A DNA stretch of 64,000 nt from Acanthosepion lycidas (GCA_963932145.1 OZ010573.1:24375760-24439759); one strand, 5' to 3'. Shown: positions 45,015 through 56,591, counted from the stretch's first letter. Made by a program: numbers and translations. The notes: generated by a model from the sequence alone, not told the origin.

Positions 45015-46380
45015 ATTGTCAGTGGTATAAAACAAGCATTACTGAAATGTATAATGGAATTGGAGTGATAAAGGTTGATGTCAAAAATACCTTTAAATGT
45101 ATCCTCAAACTTTTATTTAAGCTTTAATTAAACCTCAAATCAATAAGTACTATTTTTAATTTGTTTCCTATACTCTTTATTACATTTGAAACACTATCAG
45201 CAGGTGTTGTACTATTAAAAAAACAGCAAAAAACAAAACTGTGTATTGCTGCCTTGTCTTGTTTCTTTCATTATTTTCTGCTCTTAGTTAAAATAGGATT
45301 GTAAAATTAAGAAATTTCTTTTGCTTGAATTCAACTTAATTTTAAGTTGTTAAAATTTGGAGGTCAAATTTAGACGTTTTTGTGTATTAATAGTTAAATT
45401 TCAACTATAAAAACTGGCAAAGAACATACTTTCTTGCTTTTCTCTTGATTGTGGAATTTTCTTCATCCTTCAGTGTTTTTAAAATAAGGAACTTGTCACT
45501 GAATATAATAAGCTGTAATGGTAGATACAAGTAGAAGATTACATACATAAAAGATGTGTTTATGATCCCTATTATTTTAGAATATCTTGTTAGGGGACTT
45601 TATGATAAAAAGGAAGAAAGAAAACGAACCTGGTTCTCTATTTAAGAACCAAGGCAGTGCATTTTTGTTGCTGACAGACATTGTAGGATTTGCAAATGTT
45701 GATGTGTAAGATTTCTGGATATTGATTGGTATGTCTGCATTGAAGTGTTAATACAATTTCAGGTTCAAAATTGATTTGTGTAAGGGTTTAGGGATATTTC
45801 AATAGTTTTTTGGACAAATTTAATCTCAGAAGCCTGAAACTTCTCTTGCCATCACATTTGCTGACACTTTGCAGCTTCTGTAATTGGTGCTTAAATTTGA
45901 TTTTTCTTATTCTAAAAACCCTTTTTGGGTTAGAACCTTGAAACACTGTTTGTCTAGTGTGAATAGTTAATGCATCAGCAGATATGTTTTTTTTTTTTTT
46001 TAAATCTGTTCCTCCTCCCCACTCATTTCTTACAATGTCTCTTGATTCTTTCCATTAATTTGTGCTGTGGTAGTGTTGCAACTTGTGTGCTTCTTTGAAT
46101 TAACTATTTTGAAACAAACATGACTGGTTTCCTCTAACGGTATCTTCATATTGCTTCATTGTACTCAATAATGCCAGAGTAGTCTAAAGCATGCTGGGCT
46201 ATATCCACTAAATATAATCTAATAAGAAATAATGTCAGATCATAAATAAAATCCATTAATTCTTTAGAAATTACTTTGTTTACATCTTGGATACAAAAAT
46301 AAAAAGCAGATATTGGCTTAGAAAGAACTGAACAAGAGGTGTACATTTTTAAATAAGTTAATTGAACTTTGCTTGACTGC
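45015..46380. other. Unassigned AT-rich DNA
   Basis: No coding signal, RNA gene or named repeat was seen. Confidence 0.5.
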
Positions 46381-46382
46381 GA

Positions 46383-46605
46383 ATGTCTTCTGTGGCTGAG
46401 CAGTGTAAAAGCACACTGAACCATATATTGGTTTACCCTGTAAGGGAGATCAATTTTCGAGCCCTGCCGAGAAGAACATTTTCTTTATTAACACTCTCAA
46501 ATGCACAGACCAGTAGATGTACATTTGCATCATTTAGCAAACAGGATGTCTACTCAAACATGTGTAGCCATTAAATATAGCATTTATCTGTCAGACTGAC
46601 TGCAG
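46383..46605 (+). mobile_element. tRNA-type SINE related to the 12 kb foldback
   Basis: The A-box-like GTGGCTGAGCAGTGTAAAAG and the B-box-like ATCAATTTTCGAGCCC form the head. The 3' half carries CTCTCAAATGCACAGACCAG, TAGATGTACATTTG and GATGTCTACTCAAACATGTG. These match the minus strand of 12041-12190 in order. Confidence 0.65.
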
Positions 46606-46671
46606 TTGATAATTTAAACTTCATGATCCTTTCATTAGCTGCATAATATGTGCTTCACCAGGGCTATATCC

Positions 46672-46790
46672 AGCTTTGAATTTAGTTTATCTATCTCCTA
46701 GATTGATTGCCAGCCAAGGCTGAAGGGCTCAATCTGTTTTACTTTCTCTTTCTGAGCTCCCCTTCATTACATCAGCTGCACATCCAGAAA
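46672..46790 (-). mobile_element. SINE type A fragment
   Basis: On the minus strand, CTTGGCTGGCAATCAATCTA and AAACTAAATTCAAAGCTGG follow the middle of type A SINEs. This is a short, eroded copy. Confidence 0.5.
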
Positions 46791-46884
46791 TAATATTTAA
46801 AGTAACAAGTAATTGTACTGGATTTATTTAGGTGTAATTAATAAACTACTGTATGAGAATATTTACAAAAAAAATGACTTTGCA

Positions 46885-47085
46885 TCTGATAAAGATTTGC
46901 AGTTAGTGTTGGTTCCAATCAGAATGACTGCAAAAATGTCCTCTTCCCCAAATTTATAGACAAATCGTATGATGGGACTTCTTCCTAGCCAATAAGATAG
47001 ACCAACGTCTTGGTCTTGTCCACTATATTTTTGTTCTCTCTTGACTTGAAGTCAGAACACTGCAATCACTTGTCTGTATCCCTTG
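46885..47085 (+). mobile_element. tRNA-type SINE C, copy 2
   Basis: The B-box-like GTTGGTTCCAATCAGAATGA is followed by AATTTATAGACAAATCGTAT, GGACTTCTTCCTAGCCAATA and CTTGACTTGAAGTCAGAAC, as at 18980-19215 in inverted orientation. Confidence 0.65.
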
Positions 47086-47151
47086 TGTGTTGACACCATC
47101 TGTGGTTTGTGAACTTTTTGCCTCATTATTGTTGTTTTATCTATTTTTGTC

Positions 47152-47155
<4 letters not shown>

Positions 47156-47210
<55 letters not shown>
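47156..47210. repeat. (TA)n microsatellite
   Basis: About 27 TA units stand exactly where the SINE head at 47211 should begin. Confidence 0.97.
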
Positions 47211-47213
<3 letters not shown>

Positions 47214-47583
47214 TGCTTGAGCCGAGTTTGAATTCCAGTCAAATACATTACATTTGCTTACGTGCTAATACCCTAGAAAAAGGTGTGAATTCTCTTCTCC
47301 CTCCAGCTATGCGTAAATAGCAGGACATACTGGGTTCTATAGCCTTGGATGGCAACTGGTCTAGGAGAAGGACAAGTCTGAATTCAAAACCTGCGGAGGG
47401 TCATTTGGGGACCTTGTGGCATGTAGTGCACCAGGTCTCTGTATTCAGCCCTTCAAAAAGTGTGGATGGTCCTGCACGAAACCTTCACCACTATAATCAA
47501 ATCTCAGGTGCTGTTTGTCGGGCTGTTGGTTTCCTAGGAACTGATCTGCTTGACCCTCATATGTTGAATTCGATGGGAGAGTC
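47211..47583 (+). mobile_element. SINE type A1, head truncated
   Basis: The B-box GAGTTTGAATTCCAGTC survives, but the A-box region is replaced by the TA array. TAGCCTTGGATGGCAACTGG, CCTTGTGGCATGTAGTGCAC and GCTTGACCCTCATATGTTGA match 11366-11770 to the end of the family. Confidence 0.85.
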
Positions 47584-47589
47584 GAGTAT

Positions 47590-48540
47590 TGTTTGCTTTT
47601 TATTAATTTTTACCCTGTTTTTTTTTTTGTTTTTTTTTTTGTTTTCTTTCTTGTTATTGTTTATTGCAATTTAGTCGGTTCTGTTTGTTGGATATTTGTG
47701 CCGATGACATTTAGCTATTGGTCAATTACTCTACAGTTTGTTAAAGAAATATTTTACTTTATAAAATGTCTAGAACATAATCCCAGCAGTTTTGATGTGC
47801 ACTATTCACATATGGACTGGTACTTTTGTAAAGGATCAGTGCACTCTTCTTTGGATCAAAGTATCTCTTCCTGACCCACTGCTTTGGCTCATAGTGTTGC
47901 TTCTGTGCACAGTCTCATATATGTACACACACACACACATACACATATATATATCTCCAAGTACAGAGTTGGTATAGATGGAATAAAATATACATAGGTT
48001 ATAATTCTGAAAATATATATAAAATCATTACTGTGATTGTCAAGCAACCAGAATATTCTGGTCAGCTGATGATCACGGTAGCATGAAATTCATGTAGCGG
48101 TCTGAACTTTTGTCTCTTTCTGATGAGTTGTGATGCTCTGTAATTGTCCTGTTTTGGTAATTTAGATATCAAGCATTGTATCTTGCCATCTAGGAAGGTA
48201 TTTGTCTTTTGATCTTTTCTTAGTTTTTTTTTTTTTTCCCTTTTTCTTCTATCAGTCTGGGTTTTCATTTTTGGTTGTCGACTTTTCTTTTTATTGTTTT
48301 TTTTTTTTTTCTTTGGTCACTTTGTAGGATTTGCACTGATTTTATGTTGGGTTTTTGTGATATATACTCTCCTGCTGATTTCAATATAGGAGGAGGGTTC
48401 AATCATTGTGTTATAACTGAACTGAACCTCTACATTATCCACACAGATGATTTGATTATTGTGATGAAAGCTTATGTCAAACCAGCCACACTTTTCAGAA
48501 GAACTGATAACACAAATGATACAGTGTGCCACAAAGTCTC
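47590..48540. other. Unassigned DNA with T-rich runs
   Basis: Long T runs lie at 47620-47640, 48221-48236 and 48296-48311. A small AC/TA tract lies at 47930-47953. Open frames here look compositional. Confidence 0.45.
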
Positions 48541-48544
48541 CAAT

Positions 48545-48740
48545 CAGCTCTCTGCTTTGAATTCAGTTTTTTCTTCTCTTAGTCTGGTTGCCAGCTAAAG
48601 CAAAAGAGCTTAGTCTGCCCTGTTATTTAACTCATAGCTGGTGGAAGATGAATTCAACTATTTTCCAAAGGATTTAAGGCAATGTAAACACAATAGAATT
48701 ACTGGAATTTGAACTTGTCTCACTAATTTCACACCAGTAA
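48545..48740 (-). mobile_element. SINE type A fragment
   Basis: On the minus strand a B-box-like AGTTCAAATTCCAGTAATTC is followed by ACCAGCTATGAGTTAAATAA and TTTAGCTGGCAACCAGACTA. The (CA)n tract at 48739-48764 abuts its 5' side. Confidence 0.65.
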
Positions 48741-48889
48741 CACACACACACACACACACACACAAAAGAAAGTTCACTGTCTCATGTGAGACAATTTTTC
48801 TCTCCAGAATCTATTTTGCATATCTATAAGTATACCATTCATCCATGATTAGAATATTGCTGCTGCATATGGTCTGGTGCCCCTACTAT

Positions 48890-49378
48890 TTACCTTGAGC
48901 CCCTTGATAAAATCCAAAGAAGAATCAGCAATATTATTGGTCCTGATCTGGCAGCTCAGCTTCAGTCACTTTCCCACTGCTTTAAGGTTGCCTCTCTGTG
49001 CCTTTTCTATAAATACTTTCATGGTAATTGTTCAGATGAGATCTTTGCCATGGTACATAGACCTCTTGAATTTAAGTGTAGTACTAGACTGGCATCGAGA
49101 TCTCATCATTACAGTTGATCTGGCTAGTTGTAGCTGTAAGTTCTATACTAACAGTTTCTTTTCTTGCACTTCTCGCTTGTGGAACTCCCTTCCAACTCCA
49201 TACTTTCCAGTCAACTTTGATCTTCAGAAATTTAAATGCAATGTCAATCACTATCTACTGTTCTCCTGATTACTCTTTTCTCTTTCCACTCATTATTAAT
49301 GTTTCTGTTTTTAATTCTTGCACGCTCTGTAACCCCTTGTGTTTTAGTGGCTTTACTGCCTTGCATGAGGTCATGCCG
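48890..49378 (+). mobile_element. LINE 'A' 3' end, longest coding remnant
   Basis: RRISNIIGPDLAAQLQSLSH-like sequence and the HRRKVASLCLF block are followed by YKYFHGNCSDEIFAMVHRPL. In a second frame come DLASCSCKFYTNSFFSCTSR and LWNSLPTPYFPVNFDLQKFK. Together these are the last ~150 residues of a non-LTR retrotransposon ORF2. A frameshift separates the two parts. The 3' UTR ends at GCATGAGGTCATGCC directly before a TA array. Confidence 0.8.
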
Positions 49379-49406
49379 ATATATATATATATATATATAT
49401 ATATAT
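49379..49406. repeat. (TA)n microsatellite
   Basis: About 13 TA units at the LINE 3' terminus. Confidence 0.93.
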
Positions 49407-49573
49407 GGTTAGGTAAATGAGATAACTAGATATTAGCGATGCATGTGCTGGCATGCATATGCTAGTAAGTAAATAAATAATTATCAAATTTAACCAAGAG
49501 GTGTACACATAATAGGGCTCAATGTGATTAGACAGAGCTGAGAACTATATATTAATAAATACACATATACGTA

Positions 49574-49713
49574 TGTTTGATGTGCAACTCTAGTTTTGTT
49601 GTTTACCCAAGTCATCGGGCATGAGATATAGCTTATTGTTTATAAACAATAAGCTATATATCTCATGCATGATGACTTGGGTAACCAACAAAACTCAAGT
49701 CGCACATCAAATG
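49574..49713. mobile_element. 140-bp near-perfect palindrome, probable MITE
   Basis: The left arm TTTGATGTGCAACTCTAGTT ... ATGAGATATAGCTTATTGTT is followed at once by its inverse, with the centre at TTTATAAA near 49643. The arms are about 68 bases with a few mismatches and one small indel. No known terminus or clear target duplication is visible. Confidence 0.8.
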
Positions 49714-49857
49714 TAGATATCTAGAATTTGTCTATATATAAATAATTCTGTCATTTTCTTTTCACTTCAAAATGTAGATGATCATATATCCCTCTCATTT
49801 ATTATCTGTTGTCATGACTTCTTGGAAAATATAGTCGAGTGGTTTCCCATTGATTTC

Positions 49858-50015
49858 TTCATAGTTTTGAATTCAGAGTTGCCCTTCTCTCAGACTGGTT
49901 GACATCCAACACTAGAGAGCTGGGTCTACTTTGCTTAACTGGGATGATGAGAGAAGAGAGGGATTCATGACTCTTTCAAGGGCATTAGTGTGAAAGTGAA
50001 TGCAGCAGACTTTAT
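49858..50015 (-). mobile_element. SINE type A fragment
   Basis: On the minus strand, CACACTAATGCCCTTGAAAG, AGTGTTGGATGTCAACCAGT and ACTCTGAATTCAAAACTATG follow the type A order. The head is missing. Confidence 0.55.
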
Positions 50016-50289
50016 TTTGAGTATGCTGATTAGAAAGTAATAAAGTGCTAATTGTGGTAACCTTTGGTAATTAGTTCCATATGTAAGTAATAACAGGTGA
50101 AGTCAAGTAACATCATGTTAACGATCATCAACCTTTCCTGGAGTAGAAATAAGAACTGAAACTTGAGTGTTGTTGCTATATCTTTGATTTCCATTTGTAG
50201 AATCTATTTTGTTTCTATTGTTGGTTTCTTAATTTGTGAAGTGTGATGTGATACGCAGCTCCCTGTTTGAAGAGAATTAGGTGTGTGGG

Positions 50290-50590
50290 ATGGGGGGAGG
50301 TTAAGTAAAGAGGAGGAAAAAGGCTGCATTTAAAAAGAGAAATGGATTAGAAGAGGAGTAAAAGAAAGACAATATGTGGGTGGGGGTAGAGAGTGATGAG
50401 AAAAGAAAAAATGGAAGGGGGACAGTTTGAAGAGGTAAGGATGAAGGAAAAGATAAAGAAAGTCTGGAGTAAAGAGGAAGAAAAAGAGAATTATGAAAAG
50501 AGAGAAAGTGACAGAAGAAAGAAGGAAGGATAGAATAAAACAGGAAAATTAAGAAAGAAAGGGATTGATTCTGAAATAAGTTAGGGCTGT
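50290..50590. repeat. Polypurine tract, ~300 bp
   Basis: The + strand is almost entirely A and G. The minus strand therefore appears open for over 100 codons of Ser/Phe/Leu/Pro, which is composition rather than a gene. Confidence 0.8.
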
Positions 50591-51239
50591 GTGTGAGGGT
50601 CATAGAAATAAATGACACATAAACTTGATGAGATTTCATTGCATTGAATCCTTAAATAATAAAAAAGGCAGGCAAACATTTTTTTTTAAAAAAAACAAAA
50701 TTTATTTATTCAACAAAATTAAAAAATTCTCTAAAAGAATGTTCAATTTATTTAAAGTTTGTGGGCTTCATTTTTATAAATTGTAATTAAACTTTCCTTT
50801 GATTTATGATCATGGAAAATGATTTGATATCCCAATCGCAAACATATGGACAGATAAATAATAGATGCCTGGGCCATTTCTCCTGCTTTTTTTTTTTCCT
50901 CATTTTGTACATTTTAGAATTAAATGAATGAAATCAAAAATATCTTTAACATAGCATTTGAAAATTCTGACAAATATTTAAAGAAAGTTTTTAGAAAATT
51001 TAACGAATACAGAATAACTTTAAATATTACCCAGAAGCTGGTTTTCCTGCTTATAACCTGTGCGATTAATGATAAAGCAACCATACAACATAAATATTTT
51101 TCTTTCAGGCTGATGTAGGTACCTCCCAAGATCTCTGATACCTAAGGTTGAAAATGATTTTCTAAAAATGAAAAATCTTCTTTCTTAAAACTTTTATTTT
51201 TTATGAGACCCTTGATAAAATCTGACGCAACATACGCTG

Positions 51240-51335
51240 ATCAGTGTACGCTGATCAGAAAGTAACAAAGTGCTAATTGTGGTAATCTTTGGAAATTCAA
51301 AAGACAATATGTGAGTGGAGTAGAGAGATTTCAAG
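51240..51335 (+). repeat. Shortened duplicate of 50024-50396
   Basis: CAGAAAGTAACAAAGTGCTA with ATTGTGGTAATCTTTGG matches 50030-50073. It is followed at once by AAAGACAATATGTGAGTGGA, which matches 50363-50384. The ~290 bases in between at 50 kb are missing here. Confidence 0.75.
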
Positions 51336-51339
51336 CTAA

Positions 51340-52730
51340 TAGATTAAATTTAATATTCCCAATAAGCAAAATACTTTGCGCTATTTGAAAACTAATTTAA
51401 ACTGACTGGAAGGAGTTTGTTGTTTTGTTTTTGTTATTAAAAAAAATTTGATTTCAACACCATTTTTAGCCCTCATTCATTGCAATGTAATTATCTTTAT
51501 TAAAAAAATCTTCCAAAAATAAAATATACTTTTCTGGAACTTTATTTGAAGAATATTAGCTGACTTAAAGTCTAATATAATCTGATTTGAAACAGATATT
51601 ATTTAATTTAAGTTTAAAATATCACAGAAATGCATTTTTTAAAACAGTTCTAGCTGTTTATTTAAGGTGTTGATTGATGAAAGATGAATGTTTCTCTAAT
51701 ATTTTTATTAGTTATATCAGTAAAAAATAATTGAAGAATATAATGTGAACGCCCTTTTTTATATGATTTTTAAGTACTCAGTAATCTTAAAAATTTAGGA
51801 AAATATAATCTGTAATATAATCTTTTATTGAATTTTGAAATTTACTATAGTTACTTTGCTCTTATTTTCTGATATGTGTATAAACAACTGTATCTTTGAA
51901 AATCATCACTTTTATACACATACAAAAAAAATTCAAAATTCTTTTAAAAATATTGGTGTTTAATGAATTGTCCTAAGTTTTTTCATTTATGATTAGTAAA
52001 TATAGTTTTTATTTAATAACAATATCACCTTACAAGGTCAAAGTAATGCAGAAATTTATAAGATTTTAAACTTTATAAATTATTATAATTAAAAAATAAA
52101 ATAAAAACAATTCTTGAAAAAAATTCATTATTCGTCAAAACATTTTTCTTAAGACACTATTGTCCTTAATATATCTTATTCCTAAAACCAATTAAAAGCT
52201 TTTCTAATAGAATAATGTCATAGTTTTATTTCATTTTTTATTTTATGATTCAGAGCAGATTTTCAGTAACTGGTGTTTCTGTTTTGCAAAATAAAATAAA
52301 AATTATTTAAATTCTCCAAGGATTTCTGCTTTTAACTAATATAAACATTAAGAGGGTCAAAATTTAATTTATCTGAATTTCTTAAAATTAAATAAGTGAG
52401 TGATAACAGATGTTAAAAAAAAAAAAAAAAATTTAACAAGATTTTCTTTAAAAAAAAAAAAAAATCTAAAATAATTTTATTCGTTTATCAATAAGTCCTG
52501 AAAGTTGCATTAAAATCTGATAATTATTTGATTTTTGCAAGAATTTTCAAACCAGTGTGTTTTTTCACTGAAAAACAGATGGTAAAATTTCCTATACTAA
52601 TTTTTGGTTACCCTGCTGACACACAAAAAACAAGATTTTTAACCAAAATTTTGAATGTACAAAAAAGGATTAAAAAAATTTAAATTATCAAAAAATGCTT
52701 TGGTCTTTCCTTTTCCTCCTCCTCATCATC
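51340..52730. other. Unassigned AT-rich DNA
   Basis: This is among the most AT-rich stretches of the window, with A runs near 52420 and 52450. No gene or element was seen. Confidence 0.5.
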
Positions 52731-52734
52731 ATAA

Positions 52735-52777
52735 TAATAATGATAATAATAACAACAACAACAACAACAACAACAAA
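52735..52777. repeat. (ATA)n/(ACA)n microsatellite
   Basis: Short ATAATA units change into about eight CAA units. Confidence 0.9.
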
Positions 52778-53397
52778 GATTTTGATGATAAAACTTTGAT
52801 TTTAAGTTTGGGACATTTTTTCATTATGTAAGCTCGTTTTTTAGTGAAATTTTTGTTTTTTATCATGTTTTGGACCTTTTTTCATTATGGTATGCTCTTT
52901 ATTCAGCGAATTTGTGGTAGTACATAGGCTTATTATATTGACATTTAACATTGCAATATTATGGAGTTAGGCTAGGTACAGGTAGATAAGTACAGGCATT
53001 TGGCAGATATACAAGGTGGATGGAAAGAAAGTCCATATTTAAAATTGTTAATAACTTTATTAATTATTGGTCAATTTTCATAAAACAGGTTTAATTTTGA
53101 ACAGTATAATAGTAGAAATGCATGACAGTGTTAAAATTCTACCTCTTGCAGATTTTCTTCCAATCTGGATTTTGAAGGATCACTGTTTCTGTGGTGATCT
53201 ATCACATATTCTGTACTCATCAGCTTGGAATGACAATTTCTGATGGTTTTCGTATCTACTAAAGCGCTAGGTCCATGAACATTGTGCCACCATCTTTGCA
53301 CTTGTATCAAGGACTGCCACATTTCGTAACAGGATGCTAAATATGCACAATCATGTAGTGTCATTGTGCCATTCTAAGCTACACTTTTCACTTTGAT

Positions 53398-53883
53398 GTC
53401 TTGGGTACGATGATAAACTACATCCAGCAGCAAGGCCTCTGATCAGGAGGTTTTGAGGAGCATGGAACCACCTATTAATTGCTGGTGTTCCCAAGTCCAC
53501 CCTGATCCAGGGTGGTAGCACCAGTTGGGGTCCCAGCTATGGGTAAATAGTTAACCCTGAAACTGGGGTAAAAACATATGAAAGTGTAAAAATAAATACC
53601 AGAAATACTTTGTAAAAAAAAAAAAAAAAATTATTACCAGCAATAAATTTTTGAAAAAAATATTACCAGCTATACATTTTTGAGGAAAAAAATTTACCAG
53701 AAATAGATTTGACAGGCAATGCTCTTTTGAAAAAAAAAATTATTACCAGCAACACATTTTTGAAGGAAAAATATTACCAGAAATAGATTTGACAAAACAA
53801 AATATTACCAGCAATAAAAATTTGGCAGGATTAAATAACCCATTGAGGTTTATATGCTGTAGAACAAAACAAAACAAAACAAA
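53398..53883 (+). mobile_element. SINE D, copy 2, with exact target duplication
   Basis: ACTTTTCACTTTGA stands on both sides (53384-53397 and 53884-53897). The element carries GGAGCATGGAACCACC, TTGCTGGTGTTCCCAAGTCC, the central block CAGCTATGGGTAAATAGTTA, an internal ~30-base repeat field and the tail TTAAATAACCCATTGAGG plus (AACAA)n. The tail is the one used by the 5S-headed SINE. Insertion into the DNA transposon shows it is the younger of the two. Confidence 0.85.
53625..53825. repeat. ~30-bp degenerate repeat inside SINE D
   Basis: ATTACCAGCAATA followed by AATTTTTGA and an A run recurs about six times with point changes. The other copy (40617-40902) has no comparable expansion. Confidence 0.75.
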
Positions 53884-54029
53884 ACTTTTCACTTTGAAAT
53901 AAAAACAGAAATTAGTAATGAAATTCTTCTGCTTTAGGGAACACAATATATTTTGTTTCCTGCAAATGTGATAGTAACAAAAGTTATAAGTAATTTCAAT
54001 TGGGAGTTTCTTTCTACCCACCCTGTATT

Positions 54030-55025
54030 AGCTTACCAGATACTTCATTTTTGCATAGAAGACTCAGAAAGATACTTTATCTGCTAATTTTTTGGTAGAT
54101 TTTTGGGAAGATGGGGGTGGTCATATATGCCATTAAATATGTTAAATACAGTTTTGAAATTATTTTGTTTTCCAGTATTTGTTAAAATTGGAATTTAACA
54201 TCCAAAGCACTGAATTCTATTATTTCTTTAAGTTGTGAATATTTTCAATATAAAAAAAAAAATAATTCAATTTGTTGAAATGGATTCTTTTTGATAGTAT
54301 TGATAAGTACTGTCTTATTTAAGGTTTTATTTTCTTCAAAGGGAAGAATTGGTGAATTGTCTTCCCTCCCACTTATGTATGAATCAAAAGATTTTTAAAA
54401 AATTTAGTGGCTGGAATTTAGTTGTCAGATAGAGCATCAGCAATGATTAAAAAAAATAAATAAATTAAAAAAATATTAAGAGTATAATATAATCTGCCTG
54501 TAAAATGCAATGTTTATCTATCAGTATATATTGTAACACTGTTTATAGCACACAGATACTATACCTTGATCCTAAGTCTGATTTATATCTAAATAAACAA
54601 TTTTTTATAGGTAATTGTTAATTTCATAAAATAATGTAAAAAAAAAAAAAAAATATTAATTCCTGAAATGTACTTATTTAATAGAACATAGTCTATTATA
54701 TAAGATAAATTATTTGGAGGAGGAGAAGGAAAGCAACTTGACAACAACAAATATGAGAATGAAATCCTCTGAATTATATTTAATTTGGGTTTTGTTAATT
54801 CATTTGAGAAAATGTTTGACTCTGCTGGAATTGAATTGATTTTTTTTTTTAATTTAATTCTTCTGAATGGTTTATTTTCCTCTAATTAGGAAAGGAAGTT
54901 CATTTAATAGCTATAATGTTAAATTGAATGAAAAAAGTAAATTAATAATGGAGATGAGTGTTACAGAGTCATAAAAACTGGTGACCTCTTTCTGATTTTG
55001 TAAGATAAATAAAGAGGGAAAAAAA
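54030..55025. other. Unassigned AT-rich DNA
   Basis: Nothing recognisable was seen. Confidence 0.5.
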
Positions 55026-55029
55026 TATG

Positions 55030-55395
55030 GAAGCACAGTAGAGTAATGGATAGCAGATTGAGGAATCGGAAAGCTGAGTTTTAATTCCAGTTGAGTTCAT
55101 TACATTCACTTACATGCAAATACCCTTGGGAAAGGTATTAATCCATCTCTTCTCCCCCTGCATGAGCTATTGATAAATAACAGAACAAAATGGGTTCTAT
55201 AGCCTTGGGTAGCAACCAGTCTAGAAGGACAATAAATTGAAAACCTCCAATTATGGGTTAAATAGCCTCACCAACTTGCAATTAGCCAAGTGTGGTGAGT
55301 AAGACTATACCTCTAAAGATATGGTCAGTCAGGGAGGGGTACCCCTAAGGATTGACCTGGCCCTGGATCTGTTCTCCTGAGCTTAGCCCTGATAT
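55030..55395 (+). mobile_element. SINE type A2, near full length
   Basis: The A-box-like GTAGAGTAATGGATAGCAGA and the B-box-like GAGTTTTAATTCCAGTTG form the head. TACATGCAAATACCCTTGGG, AGCCTTGGGTAGCAACCAGT, ATTATGGGTTAAATAGCC and ACCTCTAAAGATATGGTCAG follow. Its 3' third differs from type A1 and matches 540-715. A T-run at 55398 follows the end. Confidence 0.8.
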
Positions 55396-55399
55396 CCTT

Positions 55400-55799
55400 T
55401 TTTTTTTTCCTGAGAATTTTAAGAATATATGACTATGATGGCTATTACGAATGATTATTATTATTGATGGGTAGTTTGTTAATGAACTTCCTCTTTCCAT
55501 TTATAAGATGATCATTATAAAACCCTCCCTTCAATTCAACTGGAAAAAAAAGCAATTTTTTTTTTTTTGTTTTTTATTAAACCTTACTTTAATTCAATGT
55601 GCAGTTGATGGCACTTTTCCTTTTTCCTATCAAATACTTCAAAATCACTGAAGCATAAAACACAACATGTAATACTTTTATATCCAATCTTTTTATAATA
55701 TTTACTGGTTGATGTAAAATTTAAATTTAGATAAAACAGATTAGAAAAAGCAGAATCTTTAAGGATTCTTTGACATTCTGTGTGCATATATTTATGTGT

Positions 55800-55840
<41 letters not shown>

Positions 55841-56591
55841 GTGTGTGTGTATATGTATTTGTGCCTGTCTCCACTATCACCACCCCTACAGCTATGATAA
55901 ACTTTCTTCTAATATAGCTGCCTTAAAAAAATGACAGAATTATCTTATGGATTGGCATATCTGCTTTTGATAAAAATGTAGTATCTGTTTTTCTCAGTCA
56001 TACTCCCTTTGTGCAAATTGTGATTCTGTTTTCATGTCTTCAGGCAGTTCATGAAGAAAGCATTCTAGTCCCCGTGACACCACTTTTCCAGTTGAGCTTA
56101 AACATTAGGGTCAGAGAGTTCTGGTGGCTATCTGATATTGGTTTTAGGGAATGGGCCATTTCTGGCTCTTGTTTATTTATAGGCTATGTCTAACATCCTA
56201 CCACAGTGCAGACTGGGGAATCTAAACAGAGCCGATCAGGGTGTAGTATCAGTGTAATTTGTGTATATCCTCCCAACACAATTAGGAACACTGATCATTG
56301 ATGTTAAATACATTTTCAAAATTTGACATACTAAAACCTGTTAACCATGTCATTTGGACATTCTTTGATTTTTATTTTATTTTTTATTATGATTTTGTAT
56401 AATAATAAATATACATTTTTTTCTCCTTATTGGTAGCAGAACACTGAGTTTCATGCACAATATTTTATTAGCACCAGCATTCAACATGTGATATTATGCA
56501 CACACACACACACATATTTTATTAGGACTTCTTGATCTATGCCGGTTGATGTTAATTTCACTATTAAAGGAATTAAAAAATAGGGATATTA

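Larger units (their letters stand above)
53022..54026 (-). mobile_element. Internally deleted Tc1/mariner-type element
   Basis: The left end CAAGGTGGATGGAAAGAAAG and the reverse-complemented right end CAGGGTGGGTAGAAAGAAAC are flanked by TA. On the minus strand, 53131-53364 encodes EMWQSLIQVQRWWHNVHGPS, LVDTKTIRNCHSKLMSTEYV and a DHHRNSDPSKSR stretch. This matches the N-terminal helix-turn-helix of a family of Tc1/mariner-related transposases (Pfam DUF4817, from memory). The frame ends about 110 bases before the left terminus, so the catalytic domain has been lost. A SINE (53398-53883) is nested inside, between the right end and the coding part. Confidence 0.75.

Noticed and set aside
50301-50639. 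112-codon minus-strand frame
   Set aside because: It lies in a polypurine tract and its composition (Ser, Leu, Phe, Pro) follows from that; no domain is visible.
56044-56193. Possible exon after TCTTCAG at 56043
   Set aside because: No donor site, no recognisable domain and no frame compatible with the DUSP exon product.
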